From assembly GCA_965248905.1 (NCBI GenBank), contig CBDFKS010000003.1, forward strand, positions 186,001-250,000: a DNA stretch of 64,000 bases, written 5' to 3'. A model generated the notes under the pieces. The model was not told the origin of the DNA, ran no database searches, and was given only the letters and a program-made list of their open reading frames with translations. A program made the translations under genes and the position numbers. The stretch is from CBDFKS01 sp965248905. Lineage in GTDB: Bacteria; Chloroflexota; Dehalococcoidia; Lucifugimonadales; JAGWBF01. Shown piece by piece: positions 51,020-60,226 of the stretch (its first letter is position 1; each line of letters opens with the position of its first letter).

Positions 51020-52036
51020 ATGGAGGCAATCACGGAAAAGCAACCGGAGACCCAAATAGCATATGTGTTCCCTGGCCAGGGCGCCCAATTTGTGGGCATG
51101 GGCCTTGAACTCTACAACTCTTCTAGAGCCGCCAAAGATGTATTCGACGAAGTAGATGATATCCTGTCAACTCCGCTTTCAAAGATCATATTTGAGGGTC
51201 CTGAAGAAGAGCTGGAGAAGACCGTCAATTCCCAGCCGGCCATCATGACGATGAGTCTGGCTTGCCTGAAAGCGATGGATGAGCTTCATCATGCAGATAC
51301 GTGCCATCCCACGGCTCTCGCGGGACACAGCCTGGGAGAATACACCTCTTTAGTGGTGTCGGGAGCTGTCAGTCTGGCTGACGGGGTAGGGCTCGTCCGG
51401 GAACGTGGCCGACTCATGCAGGAAGCCTCAGAGCTGCATCCAGGTAGCATGGCTGCGATCTTGGGACTAGATGAAGTCACCATGGAAGAGATCTGTCATG
51501 AGACGGGAGCTGAGATAGCGAACATCAACGGCAATGACCAAATTGTGATAAGTGGTGACCGTATTTGCGTAGCGCGGGCAACTGACATGGCCTCGATTCG
51601 TGGAGCCAAGAGGGCAATCAGCCTAGCTGTAAGCGGAGCATTCCACTCTTCTCTTATGTCTCCCGCCCAGGAAGGTTTAGCCGCAGCTATTAATAGTGTA
51701 AGTCTTCATGATCCAGAGATACCTATCATCGCAAACTCTACCTCTACTCCGATGACTACAGCCCAGCAAACCAAAGATGAGCTCCTAGTGCAACTCTGCC
51801 ACTGTGTTCGGTGGAAGCAATCCGTTGGCCAGATGATAGACACGGGTGTATCAAGTTTCATCGAGTTCGGGCCAGGCAAGGTGCTGGGGAGTCTGATCAA
51901 GAGAATCAGCGCCAGCCCGATGTATAAGGACCATCCGGTCGAGGTGATGAACGTAGCAGACATGCCCTCTGCCAGGAAAGTTGCCGAACTGGGTATTGGT
52001 GCGCGTGCCGTAGGGCATCCTGTACCTGCATTTTAA
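51020..52036 (+). CDS. fabD: Malonyl-CoA:ACP transacylase
   Basis: FabD transfers malonyl groups from CoA to ACP for fatty-acid synthesis. The 338-residue protein has YVFPGQGAQFVGMGLE, the nucleophile motif AGHSLGEYTSL with S104, VSGAFHSSLMSPA with H209, and FIEFGPGKVLGSL. The start is ATG 51020. It lies 18 bp upstream of nusB, and acpP follows, but plsX, fabH and fabG are not between them. Confidence 0.96.
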   Translation: MEAITEKQPETQIAYVFPGQGAQFVGMGLELYNSSRAAKDVFDEVDDILSTPLSKIIFEGPEEELEKTVNSQPAIMTMSLACLKAMDELHHADTCHPTALAGHSLGEYTSLVVSGAVSLADGVGLVRERGRLMQEASELHPGSMAAILGLDEVTMEEICHETGAEIANINGNDQIVISGDRICVARATDMASIRGAKRAISLAVSGAFHSSLMSPAQEGLAAAINSVSLHDPEIPIIANSTSTPMTTAQQTKDELLVQLCHCVRWKQSVGQMIDTGVSSFIEFGPGKVLGSLIKRISASPMYKDHPVEVMNVADMPSARKVAELGIGARAVGHPVPAF

Positions 52037-52054
52037 ACCTACTGTCCGAAACTC

Positions 52055-52543
52055 ATGCCAAAAAGCAAATCCGCTTACTACAGGAGCAAAGCTCGTTCAC
52101 TTGCCCTGCAAGGCCTGTATGAAGCGGACGTTAGCGGCCATCCGATAGAAGCCTGCCTGGGATGGCTTACAGAAGAGACGAGCCAGTCAGAGCCCACTAT
52201 CGCCTACGCCCTGGAGATTATGCGCGGGGTAAGGGGCAAGAGAGATGAGATAGACGAATTCATCCATAAATATGCTCCTGCGTGGCCGGTCAAACAGCTG
52301 CCGGTGGTTGACCGAAACATTCTACGACTGGCGCTCTTTGAGATACGCTTCGGCAGCGGAGTACCTCATAAAGCGGCCGTTAACGAAGCCGTCGAGTTAG
52401 CCAAAGCCTTCGGTAGTGAGAGTTCACCCAGATTCATAAACGGTGTATTGGGATCCGCCATGGATGAGATGGCAGAATCTTCGATTCGAGAAGAAGAGCC
52501 CTCTCCAGTTGCCGCCAACAACACCGCTCAAGAAGGGACGTGA
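52055..52543 (+). CDS. nusB: Transcription antitermination factor NusB
   Basis: NusB works with S10 at boxA of rRNA operons. The 162-residue helical protein has KARSLALQGLYEADVSG, VDRNILRLALFEIRFG, PHKAAVNEAVELAKAFG and SSPRFINGVLGSAMDEMA. The last 20 residues are a polar tail. It sits between fabD and acpP, which begins 4 bp after its stop. Confidence 0.94.
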   Translation: MPKSKSAYYRSKARSLALQGLYEADVSGHPIEACLGWLTEETSQSEPTIAYALEIMRGVRGKRDEIDEFIHKYAPAWPVKQLPVVDRNILRLALFEIRFGSGVPHKAAVNEAVELAKAFGSESSPRFINGVLGSAMDEMAESSIREEEPSPVAANNTAQEGT

Positions 52544-52547
52544 GGTA

Positions 52548-52808
52548 ATGCCAACCATTTATGAGCGCGTAAAAGTGTTAGTAGCCGATAAGCTGGACAT
52601 CGACGAAGATGCCATCGTTCCCAGCGCTTCCTTTGTGGAAGACTTAAACGCCGATTCTCTTGACCTGGCGGAGTTGATAATGGCCTTCGAAGAGGAGTTC
52701 TCAACTGAAGAGAACACGATTGAGATATCAGACGAAGAGGCCGCTGAAATCGTAACTCTTCAGAACGCGATAGACTACCTGAAGCAACATAAAGTAACAG
52801 ACGAATAA
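52548..52808 (+). CDS. acpP: Acyl carrier protein
   Basis: The 86-residue protein is ACP, with the phosphopantetheine site DLNADSLDLAELIMAFEEEF at S37 and a strongly acidic helix II. It is slightly longer than usual at both ends. The ATG is 4 bp after the nusB stop. It works with FabD and AccDA encoded nearby. Confidence 0.97.
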   Translation: MPTIYERVKVLVADKLDIDEDAIVPSASFVEDLNADSLDLAELIMAFEEEFSTEENTIEISDEEAAEIVTLQNAIDYLKQHKVTDE

Positions 52809-53084
52809 CGCATCACATCTTCGTCTCTTTCCTTCTCAGGTTGTCGGCTCAACACGAGCGCCGAAATCCCTCACTGGTATGTTTCAACCCTAGAAAACCT
52901 CATAGCCAGACTGGGTATTAAATGAAAGCTCTGTATCCAGTTATTTAGTCCGCTGCAGAGTTAAGTCATCCAAACCGGCCGAAGGCCAAATGATGATCAC
53001 TGCTCGCCGTCTCCTCAAAAATCGGCAAGAAGCCAACGAATTCCACGTAATCAAGACCCCCTATTTACTGGTACAATATATGAA

Positions 53085-53699
53085 ATGGCTGATATGAATA
53101 CTCTAGACGAGATCAGTCAGCAGGTTCGCGGCTGCACAGACTGTCCCCTCAGCAAAAGCCGTACTCACGCAGTACCGGGCGAAGGTCCCAGCGATGCTCA
53201 GATATTATTCATCGGAGAGGGACCAGGTTACCAGGAGGACCGCCAAGGAAGGCCCTTTGTCGGCCCAGCGGGAAGGTTCTTGGAAGAGCTTTTGAGCTCC
53301 ATAGGTCTCAAACGGGAAGATGTTTTCATTGCGAACATGGTCAAATGCAGACCCCCTGAGAACCGAGACCCACTTCCTACCGAGATATCCGCGTGCAGCA
53401 AGTATCTGGACCGGCAGATAGAGCTCATAAATCCCAAGCTGGTGGTCACGCTGGGACGTTTTTCACTGTCCAAATTCTTTCTTAATGAAAGTATCAGCAG
53501 AGTACGTGGCAAGGTGCGCAAGATCAGAGGCCTAACCGTTTACCCGGTAATGCACCCCGCCGCAGCGCTCCATCGACAAGAGAACAGAAAGATAATAGAG
53601 GACGACTTCAAAGCCATCCCCAACCTGCTCAAAGAGGTTGAGGAGATCAAAGAGGAAAGCCAAGACAGCAGCTCTCCTGAACAGCTGAGCCTGTTTTAA
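53085..53699 (+). CDS. Family 4 uracil-DNA glycosylase
   Basis: This base-excision repair enzyme removes uracil and carries a [4Fe-4S] cluster. The four cluster cysteines are C17, C20 (GCTDCPLS), C88 (MVKCRPP) and C104 (SACSKYL). The active-site motif is GEGPGYQEDRQGRPFVGPAG (residues 44-63), and the late motif VMHPAAAL supplies the His. The spacer upstream (52809-53084) shows nothing definite. A polar tail ends the protein. Confidence 0.95.
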   Translation: MADMNTLDEISQQVRGCTDCPLSKSRTHAVPGEGPSDAQILFIGEGPGYQEDRQGRPFVGPAGRFLEELLSSIGLKREDVFIANMVKCRPPENRDPLPTEISACSKYLDRQIELINPKLVVTLGRFSLSKFFLNESISRVRGKVRKIRGLTVYPVMHPAAALHRQENRKIIEDDFKAIPNLLKEVEEIKEESQDSSSPEQLSLF

Positions 53700-53782
53700 T
53701 TCTTTTTCGTTCTGAATGTATATCTCCGTTGAACGGCTGGGCAGGATTATCTTCAGGTTAAGTCATTATATAGAGTTATAAC

Positions 53783-55441
53783 ATGGCAAAACTTCCACTT
53801 AGAGTGATCCCCCTGGGCGGGTTAGGGGAGATCGGCAAAAATATGATGGCCCTTGAATATGACAAGGACATCATCGTTATCGACTGCGGAGTCCTTTTCG
53901 CCGACGCGGATATGCCGGGAGTCGATCTTGCAATCCCCGATATAACTTATCTCCTCGAACGCAAAGACCGCATTAGAGGCATCCTAATAACCCACGGTCA
54001 TGAAGACCACGTTGGCGCGTTACCGTACATAGCACCCAGTCTACAGGCTCCGATCTACGCGCCCAGGTTAGCTCACGGCCTGATATCTGTAAAGCTGAGG
54101 GAGCATCACGCGGCCCGCGATTCGCAGTTGGAGGTGGTGGAGCCTGGGAAACCCATCAAGCTAGGCAAGTTCCGGGTAGAGTTTTTCCGGGTATGTCATA
54201 GTATTCCCGATGCCATGGGCCTGGCCATAGAGACTCCCGTTGGTACTGTGGTGCATACCGGCGACTTCAAATTAGACCACACTCCCGTGGACGGTAAGGC
54301 TACCGACTTGCGCCAACTTGGCGCCTACGGCTCCAATGGTGTCCTTCTCCTGCTTTCGGACTCCACTTATGCCGAGTTACCCGGCTTTACTCCTTCCGAG
54401 CAGGTGGTTGGTGAGGCCCTCGATCGAGCTATAGGGGACGCGCCAGGACGTGTGCTTGTGGCAACGTTCGCTTCACTCATCTCCCGCATACAGCAGGTGA
54501 TCGACGCCGCGGCCAAGCACAACCGAAAAGTGGGGATCGTCGGACGGAGCATGGTTGGAAACGTAAAGATGAGCATGGAGATGGGATACCTCTCTGATCC
54601 TGCACGAGTGTTACTCCCATTAGGAGAGACCAGGGAACTCTCATCCGACAATATTGTACTGATTACAACTGGAAGTCAGGGGGAACCTACATCTGCACTG
54701 GTGCGGATCGCCAACCGGGAGCACAGGGACATCAGAGTTATTCCCGGAGACACAGTAATCATCTCCGCTACCGCTATCCCTGGCAACGAAACCGTGATCA
54801 GCAAGACGATAGACAACCTTTTCCGGCAGAAGGCTAAGGTCCTCTACGACAAGGTGGCGCTTGTACATGTACATGGCCACGCCAGTCAGGAAGAGCTAAA
54901 GCTAATGCTCAATCTGATAAAGCCCCGGTTTTTTGTGCCGGTCCACGGGGAATACCACCATCTTGTAGCCCATGCCTCACTGGCGAAGGCGATGGGGGTG
55001 CCCGACTCCAACATATTTAAACTAGAGGACGGCGATGTCCTTGAACTCACGGAAGAGGGCGGAGCAATCACGGATAACGTGCCTGCAGGCAATATTTACA
55101 TAGATGGCAATCGCGTTATTGGGCCTAAGAGTTCCACACTCACGGACAGGCGTTCCCTTGCCCGGGATGGGGTAGTCGTCGTGGTGGTCGCTCTGGACAA
55201 AGATACGGGTATGCTGGCACGGCCACCAGAGATAGATGCCAAAGGTTTCTTTGTCCAAGAGGGGATGGACGGTATTTTTCGAGAGGTATCGGAAGCGGTG
55301 TCCGACTCCTTGAACCATGTTCCTAATTATCCTATCGATTGGAGCCATACCAACGCCCTGGTTCGAAACACCGTTAGCAAGTTCATCCGAAAAGAGACCG
55401 GTCGCTCTCCCGTGATCATGCCGGTGGCTCTGGAGGTATAG
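53783..55441 (+). CDS. rnj: Ribonuclease J
   Basis: RNase J is a beta-CASP metallo-nuclease with endo- and 5'-exo-activity in mRNA and rRNA processing. The 552-residue protein has the zinc motif ILITHGHEDHVGALPY (H71, H73, D75, H76), the GTVVHTGDFKLDHTP strand, the beta-CASP part with LLLSDSTYAELPGFTPSE, and HVHGHASQEELKLMLNLIKP followed by FVPVHGEYHHLVAHA. The C-terminal domain (about 445-552) is standard. The stop shares one base with the next start. Confidence 0.96.
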   Translation: MAKLPLRVIPLGGLGEIGKNMMALEYDKDIIVIDCGVLFADADMPGVDLAIPDITYLLERKDRIRGILITHGHEDHVGALPYIAPSLQAPIYAPRLAHGLISVKLREHHAARDSQLEVVEPGKPIKLGKFRVEFFRVCHSIPDAMGLAIETPVGTVVHTGDFKLDHTPVDGKATDLRQLGAYGSNGVLLLLSDSTYAELPGFTPSEQVVGEALDRAIGDAPGRVLVATFASLISRIQQVIDAAAKHNRKVGIVGRSMVGNVKMSMEMGYLSDPARVLLPLGETRELSSDNIVLITTGSQGEPTSALVRIANREHRDIRVIPGDTVIISATAIPGNETVISKTIDNLFRQKAKVLYDKVALVHVHGHASQEELKLMLNLIKPRFFVPVHGEYHHLVAHASLAKAMGVPDSNIFKLEDGDVLELTEEGGAITDNVPAGNIYIDGNRVIGPKSSTLTDRRSLARDGVVVVVVALDKDTGMLARPPEIDAKGFFVQEGMDGIFREVSEAVSDSLNHVPNYPIDWSHTNALVRNTVSKFIRKETGRSPVIMPVALEV

Positions 55442-57711
55442 TGGCACAGTCAAAAGTAGCAAAAGGCGAAAAGCCCGCCACGGCAACGACAAGCTTCGAT
55501 AGAGCTATCCCAAGACATAGAAGCAGTCGAAGCCGGGGGCGTGTGGGATCGGCTCTACGGCGGGTGAACGCCATTTTGCCGGTGGCAGCTCTGATCGCGC
55601 CTGTTTTGGTTTTCGTCTTTTATGCGCCGGTACATGACCGGGCATTAAGCGCCCTGGGCTATGGATTGGCGCCGGTGGCGCTCTGGGTAGGATGTTTTGC
55701 CTTAGCAGTGCGATACAAGCGAGCCTGGGTCCGACGTTTCTGGAGAGGGTGGCTTGGGTCGGCCATAAGCGTTGCAATAGCTTTGGCCATTCTGTCGATG
55801 TTTAATGCCTCAAGTGGTGTAATGCAGGACGCCTCTTTTGGCGGAAATTGGGGACAATACCTGGGCGGCAAGCCCACCGCGCTGGGTTCCCTCAAGGTAG
55901 TAGCCCTCATACTTCTCAGTCCTCTGCTCTTATACCCCCGTCGATCCGGTCGCGTTTACAGGCGCGTCGGAGACCACGTGTTCGGGTTCCTGGCAACAGG
56001 CTCCAAGTTACTGACTATACAGTTAGCGAGTAGAGTGCAGGCTATGGTAGCTCGCCCCTCCTCTGGTGAACCACAGGACCAGCCACGAGGCACGTTAATG
56101 AGGAAGGCTTCCATATCGTCGAAAAAGTCGTGGCGGTCTATGTTCGGTGTGCCTTCCCAGCCTCAACCTGACGCTCCGCTAAAAGAGGTAGAAGCAGATG
56201 AAGAACCAAAGGCTGTCGAGGTGGTTGAGCCAAAACAAGAGGTAGTCCACAAAAATAAGGACTTGGGCTGGCAGCTGCCGTCACTTGAATTGCTCGGCAG
56301 AGGCGAGGATCACCCAGTCCCACCCGCGGCCCTTCAGGAGATAGCCCAGCATATCGAAGATACCCTGGCCGACCATAGGGTAGAGGTTGCCGTCGAGGAC
56401 ATCCGGGCAGGTCCACGGGTCATAAGGTTCGGACTGGTCCCCGGATGGATCAAGAAATACCGGGAGGCCAAGGGGGCCAAAGCTAGATCCAGCGACTCTC
56501 CCCCAGTAGAGATCAGCAGAGTAACTGTCCAGAGCATTCTGGTGCGAGAGAAGGACCTGGCACTGGCCTTGAAAACACCTTATTTGCGTCTAGAGGCTCC
56601 GGTGCCTGGGGAATCCTTAGTAGGGCTGGAAATGCCCAGCCCATACCCCCGAAGAGTTGTACTCCGTTCCATGGCCGAAAGCCCAACCTTCCAGAAGATA
56701 GCGGCAAAGGGAGGACTGCCTGTAGCCCTCGGAGAGGACACTGCTGGAGAGCCAGTGGTGGCAGACCTGAGTGAGCTGCCACATCTGCTAATCGCTGGAG
56801 CCACTGGCAGCGGCAAAAGCGTATGCATAAACTCCGTAGTCGCCTCTTTGCTCCTCACCTCGAAGCCAGACAAGCTCAGAATGCTAATGGTGGATCCCAA
56901 GCGAGTGGAGCTCACACCCTTCAACGGAATACCCCATCTCATCTCGCCGGTTATCGTGGATACCGATCAGGTGCTTGTGGTATTGAAGGCGGTTCAGAAT
57001 GAGATGCTTCGCCGATACAAGCTCATGGAGGAAGTCGGCGTCAGGAATCTTGAAGGATATAACAAGAAAGCCAAGGACCAGATACCCGCTTTGGTAATCA
57101 TCATTGACGAGCTGGCGGACCTGATGATGGCCGCAGCGTACGAGGTAGAGCAGGGGCTGGTGCGCCTGGCCCAGCTAGGGAGGGCCACCGGAATACACCT
57201 GATATTAGCCACCCAGCGCCCATCGGTCAATGTGGTGACCGGACTGTTGAAAGCCAACGTACCGGCCAGAATCGCCTTCGCCGTAGCGTCTCAAGTGGAC
57301 TCCAGAGTTATTCTGGACTCGGTGGGGGCGGAGAAGCTCTTGGGCAAGGGAGACATGCTCCTTCTCACCTCCGACTCACCCAAGCCCAAGCGTGTACAGG
57401 GCACCTTCGTCCACGATCGTGAGATAGAAAAGCTGGTGGAGTTCTGGAAAATTCAATCAGGTCCCCAATTAGCCGAGATTCCATTGGATGAAGACGCATA
57501 TTCCGCCTCGGAGGAAGATGAGGATTATGGGGACGATATTCTTGACAGGGCACGAGAGCTGGCCGAAAGATACCAACAGCTGTCACCATCGGTGCTACAG
57601 CGCCGGCTCCAGATCGGATATCCTAGAGCGGTTGAGCTCATCGAGCACCTCAAGGACGAGGGTCTGATTACTTCTTCTCTCGAATTCACTGGCGGACCAG
57701 GTAGAAGCTAA
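55441..57711 (+). CDS. ftsK: DNA translocase FtsK/SpoIIIE
   Basis: FtsK pumps chromosome DNA at the division site. The 756-residue protein has four N-terminal membrane helices (about 40-165), a variable linker, the alpha domain (LRLEAPVPGESLVGLEMPSP), the motor with Walker A IAGATGSGKSVCINSVVAS near residue 453 and Walker B ALVIIIDELADLMM, and a C-terminal gamma winged helix (SVLQRRLQIGYPRAVELIEH). GTG 55441 overlaps the RNase J stop by one base, so translation is probably coupled. Confidence 0.95.
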   Translation: MAQSKVAKGEKPATATTSFDRAIPRHRSSRSRGRVGSALRRVNAILPVAALIAPVLVFVFYAPVHDRALSALGYGLAPVALWVGCFALAVRYKRAWVRRFWRGWLGSAISVAIALAILSMFNASSGVMQDASFGGNWGQYLGGKPTALGSLKVVALILLSPLLLYPRRSGRVYRRVGDHVFGFLATGSKLLTIQLASRVQAMVARPSSGEPQDQPRGTLMRKASISSKKSWRSMFGVPSQPQPDAPLKEVEADEEPKAVEVVEPKQEVVHKNKDLGWQLPSLELLGRGEDHPVPPAALQEIAQHIEDTLADHRVEVAVEDIRAGPRVIRFGLVPGWIKKYREAKGAKARSSDSPPVEISRVTVQSILVREKDLALALKTPYLRLEAPVPGESLVGLEMPSPYPRRVVLRSMAESPTFQKIAAKGGLPVALGEDTAGEPVVADLSELPHLLIAGATGSGKSVCINSVVASLLLTSKPDKLRMLMVDPKRVELTPFNGIPHLISPVIVDTDQVLVVLKAVQNEMLRRYKLMEEVGVRNLEGYNKKAKDQIPALVIIIDELADLMMAAAYEVEQGLVRLAQLGRATGIHLILATQRPSVNVVTGLLKANVPARIAFAVASQVDSRVILDSVGAEKLLGKGDMLLLTSDSPKPKRVQGTFVHDREIEKLVEFWKIQSGPQLAEIPLDEDAYSASEEDEDYGDDILDRARELAERYQQLSPSVLQRRLQIGYPRAVELIEHLKDEGLITSSLEFTGGPGRS

Positions 57712-57811
57712 CACAAGTTTCGGCACCCTTCCTAGTTCTAGCAAAAGTGGTCATATCCTTCGATCGTAAGCTATGTATGTAGCAATGTCTTTCATTTCTC
57801 CTCCACTGTCG

Positions 57812-57898
57812 TTCCTACGAAAATAGGCCAGGCTCCGACCTTCGACCACCCTTCTCCCCGTGGGAGAAGGGCCGGGGATGAGGGCAATTTCGTAGGAA
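57812..57898. repeat. Inverted-repeat element with GC-rich core
   Basis: Outer ends TTCCTACGAAAAT and ATTTCGTAGGAA are inverted. The interior ACCCTTCTCCCCGTGGGAGA, then AGGGCCGGGGATGAGGG, is the repeat seen at 1301-1340. It fills the middle of the 375-bp spacer between ftsK and accDA; the rest of that spacer shows no gene. Confidence 0.7.
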
Positions 57899-58086
57899 TG
57901 TCAATTTAAAGAGCCTTATTAATGTAGGCTTTGTCCTTTTCTTTGTGTAATCTTCGTAGTATGATTACTTATGTAGAGTGGGTGTCGGGGCATCTTTAAT
58001 CCAAGGCCGAACCGGACTCTCCTCAAACAAAATCCCTGGAATGGCATTTCCGAGCCTCTACCCAACTCTCACCACAGGCAGGCTCA

Positions 58087-59898
58087 GTGAGAAATCTATC
58101 AGATTTTCTCGTACACATTCTTCGAAGGGGCACAACTCTAGACCGCACTTACCTATCGGTTCTCCGAGACCACTGTCTGGTATGTGAAGAGGCCATCAGA
58201 GAGTCTCCCCTTTATCTAAAGTATCGTCTTTGTCCCTATTGCCGTTTCCACTACAGCCTCACGGCCAGGGAGCGAATAGAGATATTGGTGGACAAGGGCA
58301 CCTTTCGAGAGACCAACCGTACCATTGCATCTCTTCACCCTTTGTCCTTCTCCAGTCGCGGCCCTTACGCAGGGCGCCTTTCCCAGGACCAGACCAGGAC
58401 GGGCCTCACCGAAGCCATCGTCACCGGCCACTGTACCATAGCGGGCAACAAAGCCATGTCAGTTGTGCTGGATTTCGGCTTTATGGGCGGCAGTATGGGC
58501 AGCGTGGTAGGAGAAAAGGTTGCCTTGGCCTTCGAGATGGCTGCAAAGAATGAGCATCCCCTCATCGCTATGGTCAGCGGTGGGGGCGTACGAATACAAG
58601 AAGGTGTTCTCTCCCTTATGCAAATGGCCAAGACGGTGACGGCGGCCAATCTGCTGCGGGAAAAAGAGGTGCCTTTCGTAGTGGTGCTGTCCAATCCCGC
58701 CACTGGCCACGCCTACGCCAGCTTCGCAAACCTGGCTGACCTGATTCTTGCTGAACCGGGCTCTCTGATCGGTCTAGCTCCCATAAAGACACTGAAAGAG
58801 GCCTCAAAGATTCCGATTCCTCTAGACGCCCACACGGCTGAAGCCCACCTGGACCATGGGCTGCTAGACAACATAGTGGACAGAGAGGAGCTCAGGGACA
58901 AGCTAGGTATTATTCTTGATATCATCGGCCCCCAACGGAGCAACGGAAGCAACGGTAAGCGCTCCAAGAAGGTGCCGGTCGAAGAGTTACCGGAAGAGAC
59001 CGAAGTGGAAGCGGCGATAGAGATCGCCCATCATCCCCGGCGACCCTCATCCGTCACATACATCAGCTCGATGGTGGACAATTTTATCGAGCTCAAAGGC
59101 GACCGGGTCAGCGGCGACGACAAGACCATAGTGGCCGGCCTGGGCCACTTGAATGGGGAAAAAGTAGTAATCATAGGTCAGGAACGGACTGAGACTTGGC
59201 AAAGCGATGGCTACCACACCTACCCTGAAGGCTTCCGAAAAGCTCGCCGCCTTATCGAGCTCGCTGCTCGATTCAAGCTACCGGTAGTTACTCTGATAGA
59301 TACCCAGGGAGCCCATCCCGGCTTGGAGTCGGAAGAGCAGGGCGTGGGCAATGCCATTGCCACAACTTTGTCCCTCATGGCCGAAGTGTCCACCCCAATA
59401 GTCTCGGTGATTATCGGGGAAGGTGGCAGCGCGGGGGCCCTGGCCCTCGGCATAGCCGACCGGGTGCTCATGCAGCAGTACGCGATATATTCGCCCATCT
59501 CACCTCACCCATCGGCCAACAGGATATACCTCAGACCTGCAGGTCAGGGTGACCACACTCAATCCTTCACATTGACGGCCCACGAATGTAAGGAGTTGGG
59601 TATCATAGACGAGGTTGTGCCTGAGCCCCAAGGGGGCGCTCACACCGACCCCGCGTCGGCGAGTGAGGAGCTCCTGCGCACTATTACAAGACACCTGGTC
59701 GATCTGACCAAGATCTCTTCCAAGAACCTGGTGAAGCACCGGCATTCCAAGTTCAGGAACATGGGAGAATATACTAGCCATTCCCAGGCAGCGGTGCGTA
59801 GAGAGGTCTCTCTGTTGCAGCACATCGTATTGAAGGGCGCCAACGGCAAAAAGACCAAGTCCAAGAAGAAGAACAAAGAAGAAGTCCCCGAAGCATAG
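58087..59898 (+). CDS. accDA: Acetyl-CoA carboxylase carboxyltransferase, fused beta and alpha subunits
   Basis: The 603-residue protein joins AccD and AccA in one chain. The AccD half (about 1-285) has a zinc ribbon with C30, C33 (HCLVCEE) and C49, C52 (LCPYCRF), then SVVLDFGFMGGSMGSVVGEK and VSGGGVRIQEGVLSLMQMAK. A Ser/Lys linker follows. The AccA half (about 320-590) has RRPSSVTYISSMVDNFIELK, KFRLPVVTLIDTQGAHPG-type and GEGGSAGALALGIADRVLM segments. Both halves are complete. GTG 58087 follows AGGCAGG. Biotin carboxylase and BCCP genes must lie elsewhere. Confidence 0.94.
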   Translation: MRNLSDFLVHILRRGTTLDRTYLSVLRDHCLVCEEAIRESPLYLKYRLCPYCRFHYSLTARERIEILVDKGTFRETNRTIASLHPLSFSSRGPYAGRLSQDQTRTGLTEAIVTGHCTIAGNKAMSVVLDFGFMGGSMGSVVGEKVALAFEMAAKNEHPLIAMVSGGGVRIQEGVLSLMQMAKTVTAANLLREKEVPFVVVLSNPATGHAYASFANLADLILAEPGSLIGLAPIKTLKEASKIPIPLDAHTAEAHLDHGLLDNIVDREELRDKLGIILDIIGPQRSNGSNGKRSKKVPVEELPEETEVEAAIEIAHHPRRPSSVTYISSMVDNFIELKGDRVSGDDKTIVAGLGHLNGEKVVIIGQERTETWQSDGYHTYPEGFRKARRLIELAARFKLPVVTLIDTQGAHPGLESEEQGVGNAIATTLSLMAEVSTPIVSVIIGEGGSAGALALGIADRVLMQQYAIYSPISPHPSANRIYLRPAGQGDHTQSFTLTAHECKELGIIDEVVPEPQGGAHTDPASASEELLRTITRHLVDLTKISSKNLVKHRHSKFRNMGEYTSHSQAAVRREVSLLQHIVLKGANGKKTKSKKKNKEEVPEA

Positions 59899-59927
59899 TT
59901 TTGCCTCGGGTTGACCTGTAAAAGATT

Positions 59928-59949
59928 AACCTCCCCAGATGGGGAGGTT
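59928..59949 (+). terminator. Terminator-like hairpin after accDA
   Basis: AACCTCCCC-AGAT-GGGGAGGTT is a perfect 9-bp stem 30 bp after the stop. The following TGATATTCC has only a weak U-tract, so efficiency may be limited. Confidence 0.65.
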
Positions 59950-60001
59950 TGATATTCCTACGCTATATTATCATTGATACGGTGCTCCTACATTTTGACC
60001 G

Positions 60002-60077
60002 GTAGGGGCGACCCTATGTGGTCGCCCGGGTTCCTCCGCGAATTCAAACGCGGGCAGACACATAGGTCTGCCCCTAC
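60002..60077. repeat. GTAGGGGC palindromic repeat, intact copy
   Basis: The 76-bp palindrome starts GTAGGGGCGACCCTATGTG and ends CACATAGGTCTGCCCCTAC, with an inner GAATTC-type region. The arms at 8251-8268 and 9975-9990 belong to the same family. Together with the hairpin at 59928-59949 it fills the 328-bp spacer before the exporter genes. Confidence 0.75.
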
Positions 60078-60226
60078 GGGCGGGGTAGACACCCAAACTG
60101 TTACGCAAAACCTTTGCGAATGCTCCGCTTTGTTGCACAGCATCACGCTAGACCTCAGCGTCTTGACCGTAAATATACGCTTTCCTCGGCACATCTGCTA
60201 AGATACTGGGTGTCTCATTTTGTATT

